Shown here: positions 1 through 7,943 of the stretch, one piece after another
Layout of the letters: each line of letters starts with the position of its first letter
How positions within the stretch are numbered: position 1 is the first letter of the stretch
Source of the DNA: Streptomyces chattanoogensis
GTDB taxonomy: Bacteria > Actinomycetota > Actinomycetes > Streptomycetales > Streptomycetaceae
Reading direction: 5' to 3'
NCBI RefSeq assembly: GCF_001294335.1
Contig: NZ_LGKG01000169.1
Coordinates: 1 to 40,308, forward strand
DNA length: 40,308 nucleotides
Position numbers and translations under genes: made by a program
The notes under the pieces: model-generated
Told to the model about the DNA's origin: nothing
The model's database searches: none
What the model saw: only the letters and a program-made list of their open reading frames with translations

Positions 1-110
1 GGACGGGGGAAGAGGAGCCGGGCGGGACGGGGGAAGAGGAGCCGGGCGGGACGGGGGAAGAGGAGCCGGGCGGGACGGGGGAAGAGGAGCCGGGCGGGAC
101 GGGAGAAGAG
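1..110 (-). repeat. 24-bp tandem repeat encoding a PPGSSSPV octapeptide
   Basis: About four and a half head-to-tail copies of a 24-bp unit, nearly identical at the DNA level, run from the window start to about position 110. Read in the cobG frame on the minus strand they give repeating PPGSSSPV. The copy nearest the catalytic part is slightly diverged (GPSSPV). The array continues off the window, so copy number is unknown. Confidence 0.9.
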
Positions 111-1417
111 GGACCGGTGGCCGCCGGGCGGATGACGGATGCCCGGTAGCCGTCCGCGGGGGTGGCGCCCGCCAGGACGTCGATCCAGGGACCTCCCTGC
201 GGGTGCCCGCAGCGGCGCTCGCACCCGGACCAGTGGACGGGGAGGCCGGCACCGGCACCCGGGCCGGTGCCGGTGGTGATGGCGGACACGGCATCGGCGC
301 GGACATCGGTACGGGACTTGGCGCAGCCGGGCAGGCCGGTGCAGGCGCCGATCCGGTACCAGGGCGAGCCGGGGTCGGTGATGAGTCCGGCGGCGGCCAG
401 TTCCCGCAGGCGGGGGGCGGCAATTGCGGCCGGCAGGCCGGGGACGATGACGCCGCGCCAGGGGGTGAGGCGGAGTTCGCCGGATCCGTGCTCGGTGGCG
501 ACGGCGGTCAGCAGGCGCCACTGGTCGACGGTGAGGCGGCCGAGCGGAGCCAGGACGGAGAGGGCGCGGCGGCCGTCGGGGCCCGTGACGATGCCGGGGG
601 CGGTCGTTTCACGTGAAACATCCGCCGGGAGCCCGTACGGCTCCATCCCGCGCACCGCGATCCCGGCCGCCCGCAGCCACTTCGCCACGTCATCCGCCGT
701 CAGCGCATGCCCCACGGGCAGTTCCCGCACCCGCCAGGCACCCGTACCGCCGGCCTCCGCCGCCGCCAGAAACGCCTCCGCCGCCGCCAGCGCGGCCCGC
801 GGTGCATCCGCCCCGGCGACCCGTACCGCGGCCGGATCGTCCCCGGCCCGCAGCAGCGCGCCGACCGGACCGTCCCCGGACCGGCCCGGCTCTGCGACCA
901 AGGTCACATCGCCGCCCAGCCCGGCGACATCCCCCTGCCCGCCGTCCAGGACGAACAGAAAACGGCCGGAAAGGGTGGCCGCCGACGCGCTCGCGCACAG
1001 CAGCGCATCCAGCCGCCGGGCCCACAACCGCACGTCAGGCGGGGTGTGATGGTCGAGGCCGGCCAGCGGGGAGGCGAGGATGTTGCGGATGCGTTCGTGG
1101 CGTTCGGAGGGGAGCAGGCCCGCGTCATGGAGCAGGGCCGCCAGCCGTCCGCCGCAGCCGTCCGCCAGGCCGCGCAGTTCGACGTTTCCCCGGGATGTCA
1201 GCGAGAGATGGCCGTCGCCGAGCCGCTCCGCGGCGTCGCCCAGCGCCGTCGCCTGATGCGCCGTCAAGTCTCCGGCGGGAATCCGCACTCGGGCCAGCCT
1301 GCCGTCCGCGGCGGGGTGCAGCCGCAGCGCTCCCGGGCAGGCGTCACCGCGGTCCCGTACGGGCACTTCGGCCCCTGAGGGGCGCGGCGAGGGGGAGGGC
1401 GGCATGGCGGCGAGCAT
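1..1417 (-). CDS. cobG: Precorrin-3B synthase CobG (3' end off window)
   Basis: Predicted precorrin-3B synthase of the aerobic cobalamin pathway, a monooxygenase related to sulfite/nitrite reductases. The minus strand is open from an ATG at 1417 (second ATG at 1405) to the window edge, giving 472 residues without a stop. The reductase-type Fe-S/siroheme cysteines are visible as CTGLPGC followed further on by CERRCGHP, and the repeated half-domains show LTSRGNVELRG and LRLTPWRGVIVPG. The catalytic part ends near position 130, after which the frame reads into a Pro/Gly/Ser octapeptide repeat that continues off the window, so the C-terminus is unseen. Neither ATG has a clear ribosome binding site, and an in-frame GTG at 1423 is possible. 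A parS site lies inside the gene. It is divergent from cobN, which supports the pathway assignment. Confidence 0.88.
   Translation of the reverse strand, partial: MLAAMPPSPSPRPSGAEVPVRDRGDACPGALRLHPAADGRLARVRIPAGDLTAHQATALGDAAERLGDGHLSLTSRGNVELRGLADGCGGRLAALLHDAGLLPSERHERIRNILASPLAGLDHHTPPDVRLWARRLDALLCASASAATLSGRFLFVLDGGQGDVAGLGGDVTLVAEPGRSGDGPVGALLRAGDDPAAVRVAGADAPRAALAAAEAFLAAAEAGGTGAWRVRELPVGHALTADDVAKWLRAAGIAVRGMEPYGLPADVSRETTAPGIVTGPDGRRALSVLAPLGRLTVDQWRLLTAVATEHGSGELRLTPWRGVIVPGLPAAIAAPRLRELAAAGLITDPGSPWYRIGACTGLPGCAKSRTDVRADAVSAITTGTGPGAGAGLPVHWSGCERRCGHPQGGPWIDVLAGATPADGYRASVIRPAATGPSSPVPPGSSSPVPPGSSSPVPPGSSSPVPPGSSSPV
606..619. other. parS centromere-like site (ParB binding)
   Basis: The 14-bp palindrome GTTTCACGTGAAAC matches the Streptomyces parS sequence exactly. 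It lies inside cobG and is read there as VSRET. ParB loads at such sites, which cluster around oriC in Streptomyces, so this argues that the window is origin-proximal. An identical site occurs at 10928-10941. Confidence 0.9.
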
Positions 1418-1428
1418 ACCCACGACGG

Positions 1429-1450
1429 GGCGCCCCGGATCCGGGGCGCC
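1429..1450. promoter_or_regulatory. 22-bp perfect palindrome upstream of cobG
   Basis: A perfect 22-bp palindrome with two GGCGCCCCGGA half-sites meeting at a GGATCC centre lies 11 bp upstream of the first cobG ATG. It could be an operator or, in RNA, a hairpin in the cobG 5' UTR. The function is inferred only from position. Confidence 0.45.
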
Positions 1451-1505
1451 GGGACCTCCCGGCAGCGCGCCCGGAGGCACTCTCCCGCGCCCGCGGCGCA
1501 GCCCT

Positions 1506-1511
1506 TACTAT
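1506..1511 (+). promoter_or_regulatory. Candidate -10 element for cobN
   Basis: TACTAT fits the Streptomyces -10 pattern and sits just before the start of the cobalamin riboswitch, which would place transcription initiation at about 1518. No convincing -35 is visible. Confidence 0.4.
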
Positions 1512-1512
1512 G

Positions 1513-1660
1513 CAGGTCGGCGGGTCGGCTGACCCGCCGGACGCCAGCGACGGCGCCGGGCCCCAGGGCCCGAGGGAGGAAGCCCGGTGAGAATCCGGCG
1601 CGGTCCCGCCACTGTGAACCCGGCCACCACCGGGCGAGCCAGGAACTCCCGCCGTCCATA
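1513..1660 (+). ncRNA. Cobalamin (B12) riboswitch upstream of cobN
   Basis: The leader carries the conserved core of the cobalamin riboswitch: GGTGAGAATCCGG at 1586-1598, CGCCACTGTGAA at 1607-1618 and the B12-box-like AGCCAGGAACTCCCGCC at 1637-1653. A closing helix can form between GGCGGG (1519-1524) and CCCGCC (1648-1653). It ends about 45 nt before the cobN start codon, with the ribosome binding site GAGGAAGG in between, so repression of cobN translation or transcription by adenosylcobalamin is expected. Outer boundaries are approximate. Confidence 0.92.
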
Positions 1661-1704
1661 CGACCACCCGGGGCGCGGACACCCCGAGGAAGGCCTGCGC
1701 TCGC

Positions 1705-4700
1705 ATGCTGCATTCGTCCGGGGAGAACTCCCCGCAGCCCCGCATCCTGCTGCTGTCGACCTCCGACACCGACCTGCTCAGCGCCCGCGCGGCCACCGGG
1801 CCCGTGCCGTACCGGCTCGCCAACCCCGCCCGCCTCGACGTGGCCGAACTGCCCGCGCTCCTGGAGGGCACCGACCTCGTCGTCGTACGCCTCCTGGGCG
1901 GCATCCGCGCCTGGCAGGAGGGCCTGGACCTGCTGCTCGCCGAGGACCAGCACCGGCCGGTGGTCGTCCTCACCGGTGAACAGGCGCCCGACGCCCAGCT
2001 CATGGAGCAGTCCACCGTCCCGGTGGGCATCGCGGCCGAGGCGCACGCCTATCTGGCGCACGGCGGCCCGGACAACCTCGACCAGCTCGCCCGCTTCCTG
2101 TCCGACACCGTGCTGCTCACCGGCCACGGCTTCGAGCCGCCCGCCGCCGCCCCCACCTGGGGCCCGCTGGAGCGCGCGGCCCGTACGGACGTGACCGGCC
2201 CGACCGTCGCCGTGCTCTACTACCGCGCCCACCACATGAGCGGCAACACCGCCTTCGTGGCCGCCCTGTGCGAGCAGATCGAGGAGGCGGGCGGCCGCCC
2301 CCTCCCGCTCTTCGTCGCCTCCCTCCGCGCCCCCGAGCCGGAGCTGCTGGACGCGCTGCGCGCCGCCGACGCCATCGTCACCACCGTCCTCGCCGCGGGC
2401 GGCACCAAGCCGGCCGAGGCCTCGGCCGGCGGCGACGACGAGTCCTGGGACGCGGGCGCGCTCGCCGCCCTGGACGTGCCGATCCTGCAGGCGCTGTGCC
2501 TGACCGGCTCGCGCGCCGCCTGGGAGGAGAACGACGAGGGGCTGTCCCCGCTGGACGCCGCCTCGCAGATCGCGGTCCCCGAGTTCGACGGGCGGCTGAT
2601 CACCGTGCCGTTCTCCTTCAAGGAGGTCGACGAGGACGGCCTCCCGGTGTACGTCGCCGACTCCGAGCGCGCCGCCCGGGTCGCGGGGATCGCCGTACGC
2701 CACGCCCGGCTGCGCCATATCCCGGCCGCCGAGAAGCGCCTGGCGCTCGTCCTCTCCGCCTACCCCACCAAGCACTCCCGTATCGGCAACGCGGTCGGTC
2801 TGGACACCCCGGCCAGTGCCGTTGCGCTGCTGCGCCGCCTCCGGGCGGAGGGCTACGACTTCGGTACCGAGCCCGTCCCGGGGCTGGAATCCGGTGACGG
2901 CGACGAGCTGATCTACGCCCTCATCGAGGCCGGCGGGCACGACCAGGAGTGGCTCACCGAGGAGCAGCTGGCCCGTAACCCGGTCCGTATCCCGGCCGCC
3001 GACTACCGGCGCTGGTACGCCACGCTGCCGCAGGAGCTGCGGGAGTCGGTGGAGGAGCACTGGGGCCCGCCGCCGGGCGAGATGTTCGTCGACCGGACCC
3101 ACAACCCCGACGGCGACATCGTCCTCGCCGCGCTGCGCCGCGGCAATCTCCTCATCCTGATCCAGCCGCCGCGCGGCTTCGGCGAGAACCCGATCGCGAT
3201 CTACCACGACCCCGATCTGCCGCCCTCGCACCACTACTTGGCGGCCTACCGCTGGATCGCGGCCTCGGCCGACGACGGCGGCTTCGGGGCGGACGCCATG
3301 GTCCACCTGGGCAAGCACGGCAACCTCGAATGGCTGCCGGGCAAGAACGCCGGGCTCTCCGCCGCCTGCGGGCCCGACGCCGCGCTCGGCGACCTCCCGC
3401 TCGTCTACCCGTTCCTGGTCAACGACCCGGGCGAGGGCACCCAGGCCAAGCGCCGCGTCCACGCCACCCTCGTGGACCACCTCGTCCCCCCGATGGCCCG
3501 CGCGGAGTCGTACGGCGACATCGCCCGCCTCGAGCAGCTTCTGGACGAATACGCGGCCATCTCCTCCATGGACCCGGCCAAACTGCCCGCCATCCGCGCG
3601 CAGATCTGGACGCTGATCCAGGCCGCCAAGCTCGACCACGACCTGGGCCTGGAAGACCGCCCCGACGACGACGGCTTCGACGACTTCCTGCTCCACGTCG
3701 ACGGCTGGCTGTGCGAGGTCAAGGACGCCCAGATCCGCGACGGTCTGCATGTCCTCGGCGCCGCGCCGGCCGGTGAGGCCCGCGTCAACCTCGTGCTCGC
3801 CATCCTCCGCGCCCGCCAGATCTGGGGCGGCACCTCGGCCCTGCCCGGTCTGCGCGAGGCGCTCGGTCTGGACGAGTCCGCGGCGACCCGTACGACGGCC
3901 GACGAGGCGGAGGAGACGGCGCGCGCCCTCGTGCAGGCGATGGAGGACGCCGACTGGGACCCGGCGGCGGTCGCTTCCGTGGCCGCCGGTCACGGCGACC
4001 AGGTCCAGGCCATCCTCGACTTCGCCGCCCGGCAGGTCGTCCCCCGCCTCTCCGCCACCACCGACGAACTCGACCACGCCGTCCACGCCCTGAACGGCGG
4101 CTTCGTCCCCGCCGGACCCTCCGGCTCGCCGCTGCGCGGCCTGGTCAACGTCCTGCCGACCGGCCGTAACTTCTACTCCGTCGACCCCAAGGCCGTCCCC
4201 TCCCGCCTCGCCTGGGAGACCGGCCAGGCGCTGGCCGACTCCCTCCTGGAGCGCTACCGCACGGACAACGGTGACTGGCCGCAGTCGGTGGGCCTCTCCC
4301 TGTGGGGCACCAGCGCCATGCGCACCAGCGGCGACGACGTCGCCGAGGCCCTGGCCCTCCTCGGGATCCGCCCCGTCTGGGACGACGCCTCCCGCCGCGT
4401 CACGGGCCTGGAGCCCATCCCGCTCGCCGAGCTGGGGCGCCCCCGTATCGACGTCACCCTCCGCATCTCCGGCTTCTTCCGGGACGCCTTCCCGCACGTC
4501 ATCGGCCTGCTGGACGATGCGGTGCGGCTGGCCGCGGGACTGGACGAGCCCGCCGCCGACAATTTCGTCCGGGCCCACGCGCAGGCCGACCTGGCCGCCC
4601 ACGGCGACGAACGGCGCGCCACGACCCGTATCTTCGGCTCCCGCCCCGGTACGTACGGCGCCGGCCTCCTCCAGCTGATCGACAGCCGGGACTGGCGCAC

Positions 4701-5349
4701 CGACGCCGACCTGGCGGAGGTCTACACCGTCTGGGGCGGCTACGCCTACGGCCGCGGTCTGGAGGGCCGCCCGGCCCGGGACGAGATGGAGACCGCCTAC
4801 AAGCGCATCGCGGTCGCCGCCAAGAACACCGACACCCGCGAACACGACATCGCCGACTCGGACGACTACTTCCAGTACCACGGCGGCATGGTCGCCACGG
4901 TGAAGGCGCTGCGGGGCGGCAAGGCGCCCGAGGCGTACATCGGCGACTCGACCCGACCGGAGACCGTCCGTACGAGGTCGCTGGTCGAGGAGACCTCCCG
5001 GGTCTTCCGCGCCCGGGTGGTCAACCCCCGCTGGATCGAGGCGATGCGCCGCCACGGCTACAAGGGCGCCTTCGAGCTGGCCGCGACCGTCGACTATCTC
5101 TTCGGATACGACGCCACCACGGGCGTGGTCGCCGACTGGATGTACGACAAGCTGGCCCAGACCTATGTCCTCGACCCGGAGAACCGTGCCTTCCTCCAGG
5201 AGGCCAACCCCTGGGCCCTGCACGGCATCGCCGAACGCCTCCTGGAGGCCGAATCCCGCGGTATGTGGGAGAAGCCGGACGCGGAGACGCTGGCGGCGCT
5301 GCGCGAGGCGTTCCTGGAGACGGAAGGGGAGCTGGAGGGGGAGGACTGA
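1705..5349 (+). CDS. cobN: Cobaltochelatase subunit CobN
   Basis: Large subunit of the ATP-dependent aerobic cobaltochelatase that inserts cobalt into hydrogenobyrinate a,c-diamide. The 1214-residue product has the CobN/Mg-chelatase-H signature MVHLGKHGNLEWLPGK near residues 532-547, followed by the conserved PLVYPFLVNDPGEGTQAKRR segment, and it has the usual family length. The ATG at 1705 follows GAGGAAGG with suitable spacing. It is preceded by a cobalamin riboswitch and faces away from cobG. The small AAA+ and MIDAS partner subunits are not in this window and must be encoded elsewhere. Confidence 0.96.
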   Translation: MLHSSGENSPQPRILLLSTSDTDLLSARAATGPVPYRLANPARLDVAELPALLEGTDLVVVRLLGGIRAWQEGLDLLLAEDQHRPVVVLTGEQAPDAQLMEQSTVPVGIAAEAHAYLAHGGPDNLDQLARFLSDTVLLTGHGFEPPAAAPTWGPLERAARTDVTGPTVAVLYYRAHHMSGNTAFVAALCEQIEEAGGRPLPLFVASLRAPEPELLDALRAADAIVTTVLAAGGTKPAEASAGGDDESWDAGALAALDVPILQALCLTGSRAAWEENDEGLSPLDAASQIAVPEFDGRLITVPFSFKEVDEDGLPVYVADSERAARVAGIAVRHARLRHIPAAEKRLALVLSAYPTKHSRIGNAVGLDTPASAVALLRRLRAEGYDFGTEPVPGLESGDGDELIYALIEAGGHDQEWLTEEQLARNPVRIPAADYRRWYATLPQELRESVEEHWGPPPGEMFVDRTHNPDGDIVLAALRRGNLLILIQPPRGFGENPIAIYHDPDLPPSHHYLAAYRWIAASADDGGFGADAMVHLGKHGNLEWLPGKNAGLSAACGPDAALGDLPLVYPFLVNDPGEGTQAKRRVHATLVDHLVPPMARAESYGDIARLEQLLDEYAAISSMDPAKLPAIRAQIWTLIQAAKLDHDLGLEDRPDDDGFDDFLLHVDGWLCEVKDAQIRDGLHVLGAAPAGEARVNLVLAILRARQIWGGTSALPGLREALGLDESAATRTTADEAEETARALVQAMEDADWDPAAVASVAAGHGDQVQAILDFAARQVVPRLSATTDELDHAVHALNGGFVPAGPSGSPLRGLVNVLPTGRNFYSVDPKAVPSRLAWETGQALADSLLERYRTDNGDWPQSVGLSLWGTSAMRTSGDDVAEALALLGIRPVWDDASRRVTGLEPIPLAELGRPRIDVTLRISGFFRDAFPHVIGLLDDAVRLAAGLDEPAADNFVRAHAQADLAAHGDERRATTRIFGSRPGTYGAGLLQLIDSRDWRTDADLAEVYTVWGGYAYGRGLEGRPARDEMETAYKRIAVAAKNTDTREHDIADSDDYFQYHGGMVATVKALRGGKAPEAYIGDSTRPETVRTRSLVEETSRVFRARVVNPRWIEAMRRHGYKGAFELAATVDYLFGYDATTGVVADWMYDKLAQTYVLDPENRAFLQEANPWALHGIAERLLEAESRGMWEKPDAETLAALREAFLETEGELEGED

Positions 5350-5370
5350 CGCCCCGGCCGGTCCGGACCT

Positions 5371-5961
5371 CTAGGGCCGCTCCGATGGGCCAGGGCCGGC
5401 AAGGCCGTTGGGGGCGGCCTCCGGGCCGGGGTCCGGATCGGTGAGGTAGCCGGCCGGCTCGTCGGACAGCAGGCCCTCGACCCACACCTGCATGCCGTAC
5501 TGCACCGGATTGTGCGGATAGAGGGCCGGCAGCTCGGCGGCCGTACCCCGGAAGTCCCCTTCCGGATCGACGAGATGAAGCGTCTCGCCGCGCTGGAGCG
5601 GCACCCCCTCCAGCGCGGCCGGAACCGCCGCCTCGAACCCCGCCCGGTCGATGACCACCGCATTCCCCGCCCCCTCCGCCGGATCCGCGTCCCGGAGGAA
5701 CGGACGCAGATCCACATGGCCGGTACGGCGGCCATGCTCGATCAGCCACAAATCCGCGCTCTCACCCCCGAAGTGGCTGTCTGTCTGGCCCTGGCGCGCA
5801 TCGTCGTCCGGACCGTCGACGTACATGTCCTGCAACAGGGCGCGGATGTGCTCGCGCTCGGAGTAGACGAAGAACAGGCTCCAGTCCATCTGCCCGTAGT
5901 ACGTCTTCTCGAGGACATAGGCGCTCCGTCCCCGCGGCTCAGGCATCGGCTCATCGCTCAT
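5371..5961 (-). CDS. Hypothetical protein, about 196 aa
   Basis: Not recognised. The product is soluble and acidic, with no signal peptide or membrane segment. It starts MSDEPMPEPRGRSAYVLEKTY, has an aromatic-rich segment (YYGQMDWSLFFVYSERE) and ends in a Pro/Gly/Asp-rich tail. I chose the ATG at 5961, which is immediately preceded by AAAGG, but in-frame ATGs at 5991 and 6003 would give longer versions. It converges with cobN, with only 21 bp between the stop codons. GC and codon bias match its neighbours, so it is probably a native gene. Confidence 0.7.
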   Translation of the reverse strand: MSDEPMPEPRGRSAYVLEKTYYGQMDWSLFFVYSEREHIRALLQDMYVDGPDDDARQGQTDSHFGGESADLWLIEHGRRTGHVDLRPFLRDADPAEGAGNAVVIDRAGFEAAVPAALEGVPLQRGETLHLVDPEGDFRGTAAELPALYPHNPVQYGMQVWVEGLLSDEPAGYLTDPDPGPEAAPNGLAGPGPSERP

Positions 5962-6033
5962 GCCTTTCACTGTGCCAGCGACCACTGACATCGCCCCCGG
6001 CACGGGCCTGGCCCTCGCCGAGGCCGGGGCCGG

Positions 6034-6843
6034 TCAGCGCGTCCGCACCTGTCCGGCGGTGATGGATCCGTTGCTGGTGGTCAGGTCGAGGTGGAAGCGG
6101 CCCGAGGGTTCGTGGGGAACGGTGATGTTCTTGTCGCCGTTGCTGGTGCGGGTCGTGACGCGGTACGGGGCCTTGGGCACCTTCACCGTGATGGCGCCGT
6201 TGGACGTCTCCGCACGGATGCTCTGCGGCGTGGTGGGGGTGAGGTCGATCTCCCCATTGGAGGTCCGGGCCGTGATGCCCTTGCCCGACAGGCCGTGGCC
6301 GGTGATCCGGCCGTTGCTGGTCCGTACCGCGGCCGTGCCCGCGACGCCGTCGAGCTCGATGTCCCCGGAGCCGGTGGTCACGTCCACCTTTCCCACCTTC
6401 GTCAGCCTCACCGCCCCGTTGGTGGTCTCCCCGCTCACCGGGAGCCCCGCGGGCAGTTCGACGGTGTAGGTGACCGCGCAGTCCTTGCCGCAGCCGCCGA
6501 GCACCAGGACGCCGCCCTCGACCCGGTGCGTGGCGCCCTCGGGCCGGTCGCCGCGGTACGTGACCGAGCGGTGGACCGCCACCTTGCCGCCGCCCTTGCC
6601 GCCGCGCAGGGTGACCCCGCCCGAGCCCGTGTCCAGCCGTACCGCGGTGATCTTCTCGGGCACCGCGGCGTCGTCCGTGAAGGTCTTTCCGGGGAACAGG
6701 CCGCAGGCACTGATGCCGTACGCGCCGAGGGCGGTCAGCGCGACGGCCCCGGTGAACCGGACGCGGCGGCCACGGGTGACGCGGACACGGGCGGCGTGGT
6801 CACGGTGGAGGCGGTCGTGGTTGAAGCGGTCATGGTGCTGCAT
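6034..6843 (-). CDS. DUF4097-family lipoprotein
   Basis: Predicted cell-surface lipoprotein of 269 aa. After a basic N-terminus, the hydrophobic stretch TGAVALTALGAYG ends in the lipobox ISAC, with the lipidated cysteine at residue 47. The rest is a beta-solenoid-like series of repeats of the type TSNGxI (TSNGRITG, TSNGEIDL, TSNGAITV, TSNGDKNI, TSNGSITA), typical of the DUF4097 putative-adhesin family. The ATG at 6843 follows AGGGGGA. The role is unknown; homologues are often linked to envelope stress. Confidence 0.85.
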   Translation of the reverse strand: MQHHDRFNHDRLHRDHAARVRVTRGRRVRFTGAVALTALGAYGISACGLFPGKTFTDDAAVPEKITAVRLDTGSGGVTLRGGKGGGKVAVHRSVTYRGDRPEGATHRVEGGVLVLGGCGKDCAVTYTVELPAGLPVSGETTNGAVRLTKVGKVDVTTGSGDIELDGVAGTAAVRTSNGRITGHGLSGKGITARTSNGEIDLTPTTPQSIRAETSNGAITVKVPKAPYRVTTRTSNGDKNITVPHEPSGRFHLDLTTSNGSITAGQVRTR

Positions 6844-6933
6844 GAATCCCCCTGGCGCGGTTCGGTGTTGAACAGGTGAGGGCCGACCGCGCCATCCCGT
6901 CGCCCCACCGGGGAGGCTAGGCGGCTTCCGCGG

Positions 6934-6967
6934 CCCCGGGCCATGGGGTAATCCCCCGGGCCGGGGG
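6934..6967. promoter_or_regulatory. Hairpin/dyad in the 6844-7075 divergent promoter region
   Basis: Two arms around a TAAT centre (6949-6952) give about 12 paired positions with a small internal mismatch: GGGG/CCCC next to the centre, then GGCC/GGCC and CCCC/GGGG further out. It lies 90 bp upstream of the DUF4097 lipoprotein gene on the minus strand. The remaining 230 bp of the divergent region shows no other clear element. Confidence 0.4.
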
Positions 6968-7075
6968 TGCGGTGGGCCCCATGTGCGGTCGACGCGCTGC
7001 GGTGCGACGATTTTTGTGGGGGAGTGTTGAGACGGAGACAGGAGCGGTGCTCGGGGGCGTACGAGGAGGCTTCCG

Positions 7076-7348
7076 GTGACCGAGAAGAAGATGTGGGACG
7101 CGGAGATCAGCATCGTCGAATCCGGCGACGAAGCCAGGGCCGAGGCCAGGCTGCGCGGCAAGGAGGGCGGGCAGATGGTCGGCCAGGGGACGGCGCGGCG
7201 TAACCCGGCGGATGAGAACGTCCCCGCCATCGGGGACGAACTGGCGGCGGCGCGGGCGCTGTCGGACCTCAGCCATCAGCTGCTGCAGCGGGCCGCGCAT
7301 GACATCGAGGTGCACACCTCCAAGCCGGTGGAGCGGCTGCGGTCCTGA
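7076..7348 (+). CDS. DUF1876 domain-containing protein
   Basis: Small actinobacterial protein of 90 aa in the DUF1876 family (dsRBD-like fold). Family features are the ISIVE start strand, the basic ARAEARLRGKE segment, GTARRNPADENVPAIGDELAAARALSDLSHQLL and the closing AAHDIE helix. The GTG start at 7076 is preceded by GAGGAGGC. It is a stand-alone gene divergent from the DUF4097 lipoprotein gene. No biochemical function is established for the family. Confidence 0.88.
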   Translation: MTEKKMWDAEISIVESGDEARAEARLRGKEGGQMVGQGTARRNPADENVPAIGDELAAARALSDLSHQLLQRAAHDIEVHTSKPVERLRS

Positions 7349-7377
7349 GGGAGAGAGTGCGGGCATCTTGCGCCTGT

Positions 7378-7394
7378 ATGGCATGACGTGCCAT
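7378..7394. promoter_or_regulatory. Operator-like dyad upstream of the vanZ-like gene
   Basis: ATGGCA-n5-TGCCAT is a perfect 6-bp inverted repeat, 20 bp upstream of the start of the VanZ-like gene and 29 bp after the preceding stop codon. A regulator binding site is an inference from symmetry and position only. Confidence 0.4.
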
Positions 7395-7414
7395 GCGGGC
7401 GTAGGTTGGCGCGT

Positions 7415-7927
7415 ATGCCTTCCTCCCCGCACGGCGCCGTGATGGCGGCGCTCACGCTGCTCCTTGTCGCCGCCGCGGTCGTGGCATACCGGCCGGCCGC
7501 GCGGCGGACGGGCTGGTCCCCGAGGGCCACGCTGGGGGTGCTGCTGGCGGTGGCGGTGTGTCTGGGGATCACGCTGCCCGATCAGCTGGCCGGCGGGGCG
7601 GCCGGGCGGGCCGGGGCGTGTGTGGCCGGGGAGTCGGTGCGCACGCTGACGGGCGGTTTCGCGCACCACATGGTCAACGTGGTGCTGTGGGTTCCGATGG
7701 GGCTGCTGGGCACGCTGGCGTCGCGGCGGCCGGTGGCCGTGACGCTCGCGGGATCGGGCGCGTGGGCGCTGGTCGAGCTGTTGCAGACGCTCGATCCCGT
7801 ACGGTCCTGCCAGCCGGTCGACTGGGCGAACAACACTCTCGGCGTGGCGCTGGGCGCCCTCGCGGGGTGGCAGGCCGGCCGGGGACGCCGCGACGCCCGC
7901 CCGGCCGGCCAGGTCCCTGCGCCCTGA
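7415..7927 (+). CDS. VanZ-like family membrane protein
   Basis: Predicted integral membrane protein of 170 aa, with three or four hydrophobic segments. The VanZ-like signature is in the second half: NVVLWVPMGLLG, then EllQ-type WALVELLQTL, and DWANNTLGVALGALAGW with the conserved D..NN.LG. VanZ itself confers low-level teicoplanin resistance, but most chromosomal homologues are uncharacterised, so no resistance role is claimed. I chose the ATG at 7415 because it puts the first membrane segment at the N-terminus; the ribosome binding site is weak. Confidence 0.78.
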   Translation: MPSSPHGAVMAALTLLLVAAAVVAYRPAARRTGWSPRATLGVLLAVAVCLGITLPDQLAGGAAGRAGACVAGESVRTLTGGFAHHMVNVVLWVPMGLLGTLASRRPVAVTLAGSGAWALVELLQTLDPVRSCQPVDWANNTLGVALGALAGWQAGRGRRDARPAGQVPAP

Positions 7928-7938
7928 CGCACAGGGCG
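7920..7938 (+). terminator. Short hairpin at the vanZ-like stop codon
   Basis: CGCCCTG and CAGGGCG form a 7-bp stem with a 5-nt loop overlapping the stop codon of the VanZ-like gene, followed by GGGGGTT. It sits between two convergent genes. Confidence 0.45.
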
Positions 7939-7943
7939 GGGGT

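Noticed and set aside
203..1590. Several long plus-strand frames over cobG
   Set aside because: Arg/Pro/Ala-rich shadow translations; the minus strand carries the CobG cysteine motifs.
1264..5223. Open frame of 1319 codons on the minus strand opposite cobN
   Set aside because: It is an antisense shadow caused by GC-biased third positions; its translation is low-complexity Gly/Val/Asp/Arg with no domain, while cobN on the plus strand is unmistakable.
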